NCBI GenBank assembly: GCA_014323965.1
Contig: JACONB010000180.1
Span: 1 to 12,809 of the forward strand
DNA from: Prochloron sp. SP5CPC1
Lineage (GTDB): Bacteria; Cyanobacteriota; Cyanobacteriia; Cyanobacteriales; Prochloraceae
DNA length: 12,809 nt
Reading direction: 5' to 3'
A program made the position numbers and the translations under genes. Numbering within the stretch: position 1 is the stretch's first letter; each line of letters opens with the position of its first letter. Below the pieces are notes generated by a model. That model did not search any database. It was given only the letters and a program-made list of their open reading frames with translations, and was not told the origin of the DNA. Positions 6,412 to 12,809 of this stretch are shown here, in pieces.

Positions 6412-6912
6412 TTATTTGGATGGACTTGCTTCCTTTAATTGTAAAGTTTGGAGATTGAGGATTAAACGATTTTCATCTAGCAAATGAATCACTAATTCAG
6501 CTCCATCTACTGTAATATCTGCTGCAATTTCTGGTAAACCTTCCAGACACCGAATTGAAGCATCGGAATTGTTGAACAATAAAACATCCATTTCAGTCAA
6601 GACAACGGTACACTCATCCAAAGCTAGGATTTGGAAAACTGGTGTATGTAACGACATAGACAGACAAATGTTACCCTGTTGCAGGTTAATCCCAGCTAAT
6701 CTTTGTTCTACTCCAATCCAGAGAATATGCTTATCTTGTGATATTGTAGTTACAGGTTCAATGATAGAACTGCTGTTCCAGGAAAGTCCGTAACATCCTA
6801 AAGACTCCCCTAAATCTAAAAGACCAAATTTCTGAGGGTAGTCGTGAACTATAACACGTCGTGCTCCGTCTATTTGCTTGAATTCTGATTCACTAATGGA
6901 TTGAATTCTCAT
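6412..6912 (-). CDS. Putative immunity protein of toxin-like neighbour
   Basis: This 166-residue soluble protein has no signal peptide. Its pattern of short beta strands, such as HILWIGVEQRLAGINLQQGN, PVFQILALDECTVVLTEMDVLLF and AELVIHLLDENRLILNLQT, suggests a beta-propeller-like or sandwich fold. The ATG overlaps the stop codon of the upstream toxin-like gene by 4 nt (ATGA), so the two are translationally coupled. A small soluble protein directly after a polymorphic-toxin-like C-terminal domain is normally its immunity factor; I infer that role from position. I recall similar hypothetical proteins in other cyanobacteria but cannot name a family. It could instead be a general helper or regulatory protein. 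Confidence 0.5.
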   Translation of the reverse strand: MRIQSISESEFKQIDGARRVIVHDYPQKFGLLDLGESLGCYGLSWNSSSIIEPVTTISQDKHILWIGVEQRLAGINLQQGNICLSMSLHTPVFQILALDECTVVLTEMDVLLFNNSDASIRCLEGLPEIAADITVDGAELVIHLLDENRLILNLQTLQLKEASPSK

Positions 6913-7241
6913 AATGTCTCCTCCTGGGGATATATCTTTGTAATTAAGGTAGTGATTTCCGGGATTGAGTCTAGATTGTTATCCCGATACAAATAGCTAA
7001 TTTCAACGGCTCCTCGCACATTTTTTTCGGTAATTTCCACTTTTCTGACTAAGGTTATCCCATAGCGATCTGTTTTGACTCTAACTTGTGGAGCATTTAA
7101 ACCTCGACGAAAGATTTGCAGCAACCTTTCCCTACCCCCCAACTCCTCATCTATTCCTAGTTGAAGCAACCCCTGTAGGTTATCTTTTGAACGTCTTTCA
7201 TTATCCCGACTTGATTTTACCCGCCCAAACAAAAAAGTCAA
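6909..7241 (-). CDS. Polymorphic-toxin-like C-terminal domain, probably frameshifted at its 5' end
   Basis: The readable frame runs from a TTG at 7241. It contains FLFGRVKSSRDNERRSKDNLQ...GIDEELGGRERLLQIF...TDRYGITLVRKVEI...GAVEISYLY...ITTLITKIYP. The layout FGxV..(S/N).DN..RS...L..LGI, a GR.. helix, a short G-T/V-hairpin and a strand-rich end resembles toxin tips at the C-terminus of large secreted proteins. No delivery domain is attached. No ATG exists in this frame. An ATG at 7290 in another frame gives MNKLIYREGFTIKPSKFD, and joining the two by losing one T from the T6 run at 7231-7236 restores FDFLFGRV, as in the relatives I remember. As written the product would need a TTG start or frameshifting. 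Toxic activity is unproven. Confidence 0.5.
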   Translation of the reverse strand: MTFLFGRVKSSRDNERRSKDNLQGLLQLGIDEELGGRERLLQIFRRGLNAPQVRVKTDRYGITLVRKVEITEKNVRGAVEISYLYRDNNLDSIPEITTLITKIYPQEETL

Positions 7242-7328
7242 ATTTGCTAGGTTTGATGGTAAATCCCTCTCTGTAAATTAGCTTGTTCATTAGTAGTTAG
7301 ACTTTTGGTAGGATTAGAATTGCTTCCG

Positions 7329-8204
7329 TTAACAACAACTCATAGGGGGTGGTTCAGGAAAGGCAACAGTTTTAAGCAGATTAATCGGACCCAATTGTTT
7401 AAGTAACGACCTTTGCTGCTGGTTGTGTACCAGGAGAGCACCTGCAAAACCCAAAGAATTGACGGAAATGGATTGACAACGCTCTTGAGAGCGGGGAATA
7501 ATTAACATGTATTCCCGAGTAGCGAGGAAATTGTAGGCTCCAGTTTGGTGAGTATTCGTGGGAGGAATGAGTTTCAGTAAGCCAACTTTTTGTAACAGTT
7601 CATAATAGGTATTCAGGAAAGATACGGGAGATTCTAACAAACTTTGGTCTAGTTTAGCTATAGCATGACGGAAGGGAAAATGAGGTATAGTACCGATAGA
7701 GTTGGTAAATTCAGCTTTCTGGACTATAGTAGAGATAAGAAGCTCCTTTTGATAGGGAATTAGTTGCAAATGCTTGTGACGCTGACTTGCACCTGCTATC
7801 CTCCCCCCATTATAAAATGCCAAGGCTTCATATTCTGCCATGCACCGACTTAGAGCTACCATATCTTCTAAGGTAAGCCAAGTTTCCTGTTCTTGGAAAT
7901 CACGGGTGATAATTAACAAATGATTATCCACCACATTATATTTATTGAGGATACACAAGTGAGTGGGGGAAATGTCAGCCACAAATAAGTCTTCCTCGTA
8001 GGGAAGGAAAGGATTAAATTCTGCACCTCGTTCTTGTTTCGCTTTCACCTTGGGGGATAACTTGGATAAGATCCGCACCAGGAAACTCATTCCCCACTGT
8101 TGGACAAACTCCTCCTCTGTTGCTATGGGTTCCAGGGCGCCGCATTTACGGGCGCGATCGCTTGTATCTTGGACAAGAGTCCACAATGTACCTGGTTTGA
8201 ACAT
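7329..8204 (-). CDS. ATP adenylyltransferase / Ap4A phosphorylase-like protein (DUF4922 type)
   Basis: This protein of the HIT superfamily likely splits or makes dinucleoside polyphosphates such as Ap4A (ATP + ADP with phosphate), keeping alarmone-like nucleotides low. Counting from M1 at 8204 (291 aa), FNPFLPYEEDLFVADISPTH is the substrate-loop region. HLLIITRDFQEQ follows, then the active-site stretch GGRIAGASQRHKHLQLIP with the HxHxQ set H143, H145, Q147. The C-terminal half (TGAYNFLATREYMLIIPRS) matches the ATP_transf domain. The start is ATG at 8204, since homologues begin near KPGTLW. A GTG at 8255 would add the 17 basic residues MKPKLRSFVKRGIKITK. The gene is divergent from hemB, 97 nt apart, and first of a minus-strand run. 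HIP1 at 8154-8161 lies inside the gene. Confidence 0.85.
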   Translation of the reverse strand: MFKPGTLWTLVQDTSDRARKCGALEPIATEEEFVQQWGMSFLVRILSKLSPKVKAKQERGAEFNPFLPYEEDLFVADISPTHLCILNKYNVVDNHLLIITRDFQEQETWLTLEDMVALSRCMAEYEALAFYNGGRIAGASQRHKHLQLIPYQKELLISTIVQKAEFTNSIGTIPHFPFRHAIAKLDQSLLESPVSFLNTYYELLQKVGLLKLIPPTNTHQTGAYNFLATREYMLIIPRSQERCQSISVNSLGFAGALLVHNQQQRSLLKQLGPINLLKTVAFPEPPPMSCC

Positions 8205-8301
8205 CTTCGTAATTTTTATCCCACGCTTAACGAAACTTCTTAATTTTGGCTTCACAAATCACTATAATAATCCCTGATTGAACATTGTCTCTCCTAAACC
8301 T

Positions 8302-9173
8302 ATGCCAAAAACTAAACCCCTCTCCCTAATCCATCGTCCTCGTCGCTTACGTCGCACCGCAGCTTTACGCTCCCTGGTACAGGAGAACCATTTGACGGTG
8401 AATGACTTAATTTATCCACTGTTTGTCATGGAAGGGGAAAATAAACAGGAAGAGATTGTCTCCATGCCAGGTTCTTATCGCTATTCCTTGGATTTGCTTC
8501 TCAAAGAGATAGGAGAGGCATTTGGTTTGGGAATCAAGGCGATCGCTCTTTTTCCCCTAGTTCCGGATGAGAAGAAGGATAATCAGGGTACGGAGGGCTA
8601 TAATGCAGATGGTTTAGTGCAGCAAACCGTTAAAGCTATCAAAAAAGAAGTCCCAGACATTACCATTATCACTGATGTTGCTCTGGATCCCTTCTCTACT
8701 TACGGTCACGATGGTATTGTGGAGGATGGCAAGATTCTCAATGACGAAACCGTGGCTGTCTTAGCCAAAATGGCAGTCTCCCAACTAAATACGCCTCCGC
8801 CTATTATGGACCTTTCCGGGATGCTTTGTCCTCAGCCCCTCAATTTGGGGATAAAAAGACTTATCAAATGGATCCAGCTAATACTCGGGAGAGCTTAAAA
8901 GAAGTGGCCTTGGATATTGCTGAAGGAGCTGATCTGGTAATGGTTAAGCCTGCTTTAGCTTATCTGGATATTATCCATCTAATTCACCAAACAACTCAAC
9001 TCCCCGTAGCTGCTTATAATGTGAGCGGAGAGTACGCTATGATTAAAGCAGCAGCCGAAAAGGGTTGGATTGATGAAAAGAAAGTTGTCTTAGAAACTCT
9101 CACCTCCATGAAACGAGCAGGAGCAGATTTGATTTTGACCTATTTTGCTAAACAAGTTGCTTTAATGCTATAA
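8302..9173 (+). pseudogene. hemB: hemB (porphobilinogen synthase) with internal frameshifting deletion
   Basis: HemB joins two 5-aminolevulinate molecules to porphobilinogen for haem, chlorophyll and bilins. The first 161 codons from ATG 8302 read normally: RPRRLRRTAALRSLV, DLIYPLFVMEG, IALFPLVPDEKKD, and TDVALDPFSTYGHDGIV with the Asp-rich Mg-type metal loop instead of Zn cysteines. The frame goes on in alien sequence to 8898. From 8787 the family sequence resumes in another frame: KYASAYYGPFRDALSSAPQFGDKKTYQ, VMVKPALAYLD, NVSGEYAMIKAA, VLETLTSMKRAGADLI. About 39 codons expected between AVSQ and KYAS (the AGAD..APSDMMDGR region) are absent, with 2 nt left over. Both catalytic lysines (in KYAS and MVKP) remain, but no full-length protein can be made. 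A TTG at 8278 is a less likely start. Confidence 0.9.
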
Positions 9174-9174
9174 T

Positions 9175-9211
9175 AACAGTAACCAGTTCTTTGAGATAAC
9201 TGGTTACTGTT
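9175..9211 (+). terminator. 14-bp perfect hairpin after hemB
   Basis: AACAGTAACCAGTT (9175-9188), a 9-nt loop CTTTGAGAT, and AACTGGTTACTGTT (9198-9211) form a perfect 14-bp stem, starting 1 nt after the hemB stop. No U-run follows, so it may serve as a processing or attenuation structure as well as a terminator between hemB and yidD. Confidence 0.7.
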
Positions 9212-9234
9212 GAATATAATTAAAAGGGAAAACA

Positions 9235-9456
9235 ATGAAAGTATTGTTAATCTGGCTAATTAAAGGTTATCGAAGCTTGATTTCTCCTTTGTTTCCTCCC
9301 ACTTGTCGCTTTGCTCCTACTTGTTCCCAATATGCTCTTTTAGCCATAGGAAGATTTGGGGCTGTGAAAGGTGGCTGGTTGACCATAAAGCGGTTATTAC
9401 GCTGTCATCCTTTTCATCCAGGGGGTTACGATCCTGTACCTGGAAAAGAGAGATGA
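9235..9456 (+). CDS. yidD: Membrane protein insertion efficiency factor YidD
   Basis: YidD is a small peripheral inner-membrane protein that helps YidC insert membrane proteins. The 73-residue product is complete: an amphipathic N-terminal helix (VLLIWLIKGYRSLISPLFPP), the cysteine signature CRFAPTCSQYA (about residues 23-33), then GGWLTIKRLLRCHPFHPGGYDPVP. These are the invariant blocks of the family. The start is ATG at 9235 with AGGGA at 9225-9229. It is 61 nt after hemB, with a strong hairpin in between. The usual rnpA/yidC neighbours are not present. Confidence 0.95.
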   Translation: MKVLLIWLIKGYRSLISPLFPPTCRFAPTCSQYALLAIGRFGAVKGGWLTIKRLLRCHPFHPGGYDPVPGKER

Positions 9457-9472
9457 TGTAGGGTTAGGGTTT

Positions 9473-9520
9473 CACGCAGAGTCGCAGAGACGCGGAGAGG
9501 GAGAGAGGGAGAGAGGGAGT
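9473..9520. repeat. ACGCAGAG-type repeat with GGGAGAGA microsatellite
   Basis: CACGCAGAGTCGCAGAGACG is followed by a GGGAGAGA tandem tract of about three imperfect units. This is the same style as 2047-2069 and 11787-11812. It lies between yidD and the deacetylase gene. Confidence 0.6.
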
Positions 9521-9567
9521 AGAAAGATACTGTATAGTGGCTTTGTTATAGAGGTGCCATTCAATAT

Positions 9568-10785
9568 ATGTTAGAGGAACGGGGGAAGGTAATAGCGCTG
9601 GGGTCTTTGGCAGTTTTACTTCTTAGTGGTGCTGCTTATGAAGTGGTAATTCCTCACATTCCTTCTCTGTGTCCAACTCTGAACAACTGCGCTAGAGATA
9701 AGCAGTTTGGCAAACTCTACCGTACTGCGGTGACAACGGCAGACTCAGGTCTGGAACAGACAGGACAGTATCAAAACCTGTTAGAATTGAAGGAAAGTCG
9801 CCATCGCCTCATGAGTGCCATAGACCAACTAGCCACTATACTCGAGGATGTTAACATTTACCCCAAAGCAGAACAAGTTTTAGGAGAATATCGCAACAAA
9901 CTCCAAGAGGTAGATAAGCGCTTGGAGATAGAAAAACAAGCATCCGCAAATTTCACCGCAGGGCAAAAGCTGGCTGAGGGTGCCAGTAATGAGGTAGAGA
10001 TAGCTAAAACCATCGGTCACTATCAAAGTGTTAAAGCTGACTTAGAAAAAGCAAAAGCAAAATTAGAGCAAATTCCAGCAGATAGCATCATCACCTCCCA
10101 AGTTCAGCCCCTAAAAGCAGAATACCAAACCAGAATTAAAACTATTGAAGGTCAAATTGCCCAATTGAGAGCCAATTTAATCCATATCTATTGGTCTAAT
10201 CAAGACCACTGGATGGCTAAAATGCCAGAAAAGTCCGTTGCCTTAACCTTCGATGACGGTCCTGTACCCCAACACACAAATAAAGTCCTAGACATTTTGA
10301 AAAAACACAGGGTCAAGGGGACTTTCTTCGTAATAGGTCGCAATGTAGATAATTTCTGCCCCACTCTCCAGCGGATTGTTCGGGAAGGACACGAAGTTGC
10401 TAATCACAGTTACAGCCATAATTCCCTGCCCAAATTGAGTCCCCAGTTCCAAAAAGCCGAAATGGAGAAAACCCAAAAGGCAATCCAAAAGTGCGTTGGG
10501 ACCAAACACCTGCCATTGTGGTTTCGTTCTCCCTACGGCGCTCAAAATACTACCACTCTAAAGGTAGCTCACGGTGTGGGACTGAATACAGCTCTCTGGA
10601 CCATCGATACCTTAGACTGGCGCTATGGCAACAATGCTGACTATGTGGCAAACAAGGCACTTCAGTCTCAAGGACAAGATATCATTCTCTTCCACGACCA
10701 TGGATCTGCTGGTTTGGAAAGAATCATTATGGGCTTAAAAAACCGTGGGATTCAATTTGTGACATTAAGCGAAGCTTTACCTTAA
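9568..10785 (+). CDS. Membrane-anchored polysaccharide deacetylase (NodB domain) with coiled-coil stalk
   Basis: The enzyme probably removes acetyl groups from N-acetylglucosamine in a cell-wall or exopolysaccharide polymer. The 405 residues comprise a short cytoplasmic start, one membrane span (about 8-27, VIALGSLAVLLLSGAAYEVV), a long charged helical/coiled-coil stalk (about 45-205) and a complete NodB domain (about 222-405). Catalytic motifs are intact: TFDDGP (D229, D230), HSYSH (metal His280, His284), FRSPYG (R320), WTIDTLDW, and LFHDHG (His376). The N-terminal anchor suggests action on the periplasmic or outer face. The start is ATG at 9568 with GAGGTG upstream. The long stalk before the domain is much larger than in minimal deacetylases (about 200 aa). 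It converges with the DUF547 gene with 2 bp between stops, so antisense read-through is likely. Confidence 0.9.
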   Translation: MLEERGKVIALGSLAVLLLSGAAYEVVIPHIPSLCPTLNNCARDKQFGKLYRTAVTTADSGLEQTGQYQNLLELKESRHRLMSAIDQLATILEDVNIYPKAEQVLGEYRNKLQEVDKRLEIEKQASANFTAGQKLAEGASNEVEIAKTIGHYQSVKADLEKAKAKLEQIPADSIITSQVQPLKAEYQTRIKTIEGQIAQLRANLIHIYWSNQDHWMAKMPEKSVALTFDDGPVPQHTNKVLDILKKHRVKGTFFVIGRNVDNFCPTLQRIVREGHEVANHSYSHNSLPKLSPQFQKAEMEKTQKAIQKCVGTKHLPLWFRSPYGAQNTTTLKVAHGVGLNTALWTIDTLDWRYGNNADYVANKALQSQGQDIILFHDHGSAGLERIIMGLKNRGIQFVTLSEALP

Positions 10786-10787
10786 GT

Positions 10788-11624
10788 CTATTGACGATTT
10801 AGGGACCAATCGTAGTTCAGATAGCTAATTTTATAACCACCCTGTTCCAGATACTGCCGCGACGATGGAGGGAGGTATTTGCTTAAGAAATGTAACACTG
10901 CTCGTTGACTCCTAGTACCAGTAAATTTATCTTCTACGATATAACTTGGCTGCCAATCTTTGCCATACCATTTAAAGATAGCAGAAAGATAAACCCTTCC
11001 CTCACCCTTCTCAATGCGGAAACCCTGGGAACTGCGGATAAATTTCCTCATTTGTTCTTCCAATTGGGTATCCAATTCTGCTGCTGTATAGGGTTCATTT
11101 CGCAGTATTGGACAACTCATAGCTGCACAAACTAAAGCAACGTGAATGCGAGGTTCGTTAAAGTCTTGCCGCAGAGTTCGGTGTTCGATATCATCTAAAG
11201 TCTTCCTTTCTCCTGCAATGAGCCATTTTTTCCCCTTCCAGACTCCGGGAATATCCCGAATACTCTTTTTAATGGGATTTTGGTCAATAATTGATTGGAG
11301 AGTAAAAGCGTTGTAAGCATTGATTAAAAAGGCAATTTTTTCCTTTTCAGTCCAAGAAGAATAAGTCTGGGGGGTAACTGCACCAACAGAAGCGTTGAAA
11401 GCATCTAATTGTTGGCGGTTTGTTTGTAATTGTTGGTAGTTAACTAAACCGCGATCGCTGACGTAAGTTCTTAAGACTGCGGTATAGTTATCATAGTTAA
11501 AAGGTTCACTAGATTTTGTCATGGCTGCTACTGGGGGAATATTTTGGGCGATGATTGGACTTGGATAATTGTGAATCAGGGCGATTGCTGGTAGTAACAT
11601 AAGAAATCCAGATAGTTTATTCAT
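10788..11624 (-). CDS. Secreted DUF547-domain protein
   Basis: The 278-residue protein has an N-terminal signal peptide (MNKLSGFLMLLPAIALI, with likely cleavage near AQNIPPVA). It is followed by a DUF547 domain: YTAVLRTYVSDRGLVNYQQL, FLINAYNAFTLQSII (about 99-113), DIEHRTLRQDFNEPRIHVALVCAAMSCP (about 145-172, with conserved His161, Cys166, Cys171) and FKWYGKDW near 217-224. The domain is widespread in bacteria and plants and resembles papain-like or glutathione-related folds; no reaction is established. It is likely periplasmic. The start is ATG at 11624 with AGAAGAGA upstream. A promoter (11635-11664) is visible. The three conserved His/Cys residues are intact. Confidence 0.88.
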   Translation of the reverse strand: MNKLSGFLMLLPAIALIHNYPSPIIAQNIPPVAAMTKSSEPFNYDNYTAVLRTYVSDRGLVNYQQLQTNRQQLDAFNASVGAVTPQTYSSWTEKEKIAFLINAYNAFTLQSIIDQNPIKKSIRDIPGVWKGKKWLIAGERKTLDDIEHRTLRQDFNEPRIHVALVCAAMSCPILRNEPYTAAELDTQLEEQMRKFIRSSQGFRIEKGEGRVYLSAIFKWYGKDWQPSYIVEDKFTGTRSQRAVLHFLSKYLPPSSRQYLEQGGYKISYLNYDWSLNRQ

Positions 11625-11634
11625 CGTCTCTTCT

Positions 11635-11664
11635 ATTATACTTGGATACCTCTTTAGTATACAA
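11635..11664 (-). promoter_or_regulatory. Promoter of the DUF547 gene
   Basis: On the minus strand TTGTAT (11664-11659) and a perfect TATAAT (11640-11635) are 18 nt apart. The -10 box ends only 10 nt before the ATG, so the leader would be very short and the purine-rich AGAAGAGA would be near the 5' end of the mRNA. Confidence 0.45.
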
Positions 11665-11680
11665 CAATTTCTATGTAATT

Positions 11681-11701
11681 AACTCAAACTGAGTTTGAGT
11701 T
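11681..11701. promoter_or_regulatory. 21-bp perfect palindrome, operator-like
   Basis: AACTCAAACT-G-AGTTTGAGTT is an exact 10-bp inverted repeat about a single central base. A 1-nt loop cannot form an RNA hairpin well, so a dimeric protein-binding site is more likely. It lies 17 nt upstream of the -35 box of the DUF547 gene. Confidence 0.5.
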
Positions 11702-11743
11702 GAGAAAGAGATTAAAAGTTTCCAATTTTTAATTAATCTGTAG

Positions 11744-11760
11744 GGTGGGCATCGCCCACC
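11744..11760. repeat. GGTGGGC-ATC-GCCCACC hairpin repeat
   Basis: A 7-bp stem with 3-nt loop, preceded by GTAGG. It is a compact version of the element whose arms are separated at 433-493. It lies between the DUF547 gene (whose 5' end faces it) and the 3' end of the PIN toxin gene. Confidence 0.65.
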
Positions 11761-11786
11761 AAGTTGTAATATAAAATAAACCACCC

Positions 11787-11812
11787 CAGACACAGAGAGC
11801 ACAGAGAAAGGG
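11787..11812. repeat. CACAGAGAGCACAGAG dispersed repeat
   Basis: The tract CAGACACAGAGAGCACAGAG continues as AAAGGG. It is a further member of the loose CAGAG family also seen at 2047 and 9473. Nothing else is visible in the intergenic stretch down to 11847. Confidence 0.45.
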
Positions 11813-11847
11813 TAAGGAGCAACGATTTGGTGCCAATCCTACACGAT

Positions 11848-12291
11848 CTAGCTCCGCAGTAATTCCCCCAACACAACTGTGGGTAATTCTGCTACGACAC
11901 GAAACTGGGCGTCGTTAGTTAAAAACAAAGTACAGCCGCCCGATAGAGCCGTTACAGCATGAATCGCATCGGGGGTTTTCAGGTTTGTCGTCGCTCTTAG
12001 CTGTGCAGCTGCCTTCAAAATTGTTTGAGTAATGGGCAAAAGCTGTACGCGAGACGCTAGCAGGAGTTTTTCATAAGTTTTGATCAGTTCACTATCTAAA
12101 TTCCGAGTAGGGACGACCAATGTTTCTAGTAGAGTTAACTCACTACTGACCAGTTCAAGTTGCTCTGTTTGAAACTGTGACCAAAGTGGCTGAAGCAGAT
12201 TGTAGTAGGAGGGGTGTTCTTCAATGGTGTAAATGAAGACAGAGGTGTCAGCATAAACAGTGGCACCGTTGGGAATGGTTAATTGTCCCAT
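11848..12291 (-). CDS. PIN-domain (VapC-like) toxin
   Basis: VapC-type toxins are Mg-dependent RNases that cut tRNA or rRNA. The 147-residue protein is intact and has the four PIN acidic positions: D15 in YADTSVFIY, E51/E56 in SSELTLLET, D108 in LKTPDAIHAV, and D127 in FLTNDAQF. Length is normal. The start is ATG at 12291, inside the 3' end of the upstream antitoxin gene (13-nt overlap), so translation is coupled. It belongs to a different PIN subtype from the broken VapC at 4763-5106: here the motif is YADTSVFIY/TPDAIHA, there CLDTDIISYF/IADMDLMI. Both catalytic ends are intact, so this locus should be functional. Confidence 0.88.
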   Translation of the reverse strand: MGQLTIPNGATVYADTSVFIYTIEEHPSYYNLLQPLWSQFQTEQLELVSSELTLLETLVVPTRNLDSELIKTYEKLLLASRVQLLPITQTILKAAAQLRATTNLKTPDAIHAVTALSGGCTLFLTNDAQFRVVAELPTVVLGELLRS

Positions 12292-12542
12292 GTATCTCTC
12301 TCAGCTCGAATTTGCTCCTCAATATCTTCAGCCGGACGTTTGGCATAGCGCTTACGGGCTGTTTCGATGAACTCTAAGATATTGGGCTGTTCAACCTGGG
12401 GTGGGGAGGATAACACCACAAAAACATCCACCTCCTCACCCACGACTGAATTAGGAGGTAGCTGGATCTGGATTTTTTTGCCAGGTAGCACCCTTGCAGT
12501 GATACGTAGAGTTGGTTGGGTTACGGCTGTTGGAATCCCCAT
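12279..12542 (-). CDS. Antitoxin of the PIN-toxin operon
   Basis: The 87-residue protein precedes and overlaps the PIN toxin gene by 13 nt, the usual antitoxin position. The N-terminal half (ITARVLPGKKIQIQLPPNSVVGEEVDVFVVL) is strand-rich and resembles a small beta DNA-binding or swapped-hairpin domain. The C-terminal half (ILEFIETARKRYAKRPAEDIEEQIRAERDTW) is a charged helix of the kind that wraps around a PIN toxin; the tail IRAERDTW is common in cyanobacterial VapB-like antitoxins. No AbrB or RHH signature is certain. The start is ATG at 12542; no strong ribosome binding site is visible. Its role is inferred from position and tail. Confidence 0.75.
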   Translation of the reverse strand: MGIPTAVTQPTLRITARVLPGKKIQIQLPPNSVVGEEVDVFVVLSSPPQVEQPNILEFIETARKRYAKRPAEDIEEQIRAERDTWDN

Positions 12543-12640
12543 TGTTTCAGCTAGAAGACGGACTCAATAATTATAGCCATATTTAAGCGACTACCACTCC
12601 TTTGCGTCTTTGCGGGGGCACGGCAGTGTGGTGCGTTACG

Positions 12641-12683
12641 ATTGCGAAGCGTATGCGTTGCGTATGCGTTGCCATTGCGAAGC
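12641..12683. repeat. Repeat cluster: ATTGCGAAGC x2 flanking GCGTATGCGTT x2
   Basis: ATTGCGAAGC occurs at 12641-12650 and 12674-12683. Between them the 11-nt unit GCGTATGCGTT is tandemly repeated (12649-12659, 12660-12670). Upstream, CTTTGCGTCTTTGCGGGGGC (from about 12599) is another common cyanobacterial intergenic tract. No gene is seen from 12543 to 12711; the space is filled with these elements. Confidence 0.7.
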
Positions 12684-12711
12684 AACCGCCCTTGGCGTCC
12701 GCACCCTACAA

Positions 12712-12809
12712 TTAGAGTAATTGTTTAAAGCGATCACCCATAGCCTTTTTACTAAAGTGAGTTAAAGTTTGCTCTCTTAACCACTCACCGTCAGTACGTT
12801 TGTCCCCTC
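12712..12809 (-). CDS. 3' end of an unidentified gene
   Basis: On the minus strand a frame is open from the right edge of the window and ends at TAA (12714-12712). The 31 visible residues end ...DGEWLREQTLTHFSKKAMGDRFKQLL. This is too short to assign a family. The composition looks like real coding sequence (basic, amphipathic helix, a near-HIP1 sequence inside). The start is outside the window. Confidence 0.5.
   Translation of the reverse strand, partial: GDKRTDGEWLREQTLTHFSKKAMGDRFKQLL

Noticed and set aside
7088..7276. Plus-strand 62-aa frame opposite the toxin-like gene
   Set aside because: It is antisense to the recognisable FLFGRV domain, has no ribosome binding site, and the product shows no family features.
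8785..8898. Genuine alternative C-terminus of a shortened HemB
   Set aside because: The sequence after AVSQ in that frame is the KYASAYYGPF coding region read out of frame, so it is not an evolved terminus.
9500..9520. CRISPR or structured tandem array
   Set aside because: The GGGAGAGA units are adjacent without spacers, a simple microsatellite; no CRISPR repeat-spacer pattern occurs anywhere in the window.

Overview
The window is chromosomal DNA from a cyanobacterium. Nine copies of the palindrome GCGATCGC (HIP1) occur in 12.8 kb (starts at 244, 1211, 2322, 2811, 5819, 6389, 8154, 8539 and 11451). Several genes are lineage-typical: a CGLD27/Ycf36-type membrane protein, a Mg-type HemB and a cyanobacterial lipoprotein. 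Short dispersed GC-rich repeats of cyanobacterial style sit between genes. The species cannot be fixed from the sequence alone.

Layout. Positions 1-1948: the 3' end of an Rpn/DUF4351-type gene converges on a two-gene minus-strand unit (unrecognised 296-aa protein and a lipoprotein). Positions 2148-3994: a tight plus-strand operon, rsfS - CGLD27 - L-asparaginase II, ending in a strong hairpin. Positions 4002-5608: a 159-bp block holding promoter plus initiator tRNA-fMet is present twice, 1448 bp apart. Between the copies lie a PD-(D/E)XK-like gene cut short at its 3' end, a VapC toxin broken into three frames, and its intact RHH antitoxin. Positions 5657-8204: a minus-strand run with a uracil-DNA glycosylase-like protein, a putative immunity protein, a polymorphic-toxin-like C-terminal domain with an apparent homopolymer frameshift, and an ATP adenylyltransferase-like protein. 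Positions 8302-9456: hemB with an internal deletion, a 14-bp hairpin, then yidD. Positions 9568-11624: a membrane-anchored polysaccharide deacetylase meets a secreted DUF547 protein tail to tail with 2 bp between them. Positions 11848-12542: a second, intact PIN-toxin/antitoxin pair. The right edge holds a repeat cluster and the last 31 codons of an unidentified minus-strand gene.

How the parts relate. The 2.1-4.2 kb region has a translation theme (RsfS, initiator tRNA). HemB would supply porphobilinogen for haem and chlorophyll, and YidD helps membrane protein insertion. The rest is accessory: two VapBC-type loci, a toxin/immunity-like pair and a nuclease-like gene. At least four loci look damaged (vapC, the nuclease-like 3' end, the toxin-like gene, hemB), so the region is either decaying or carries sequencing/assembly errors. 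I do not see a clear new biological system. The best leads are the duplicated tRNA-fMet block with its scarred insert, the hemB deletion, and the toxin/immunity-like pair with a T6 frameshift.
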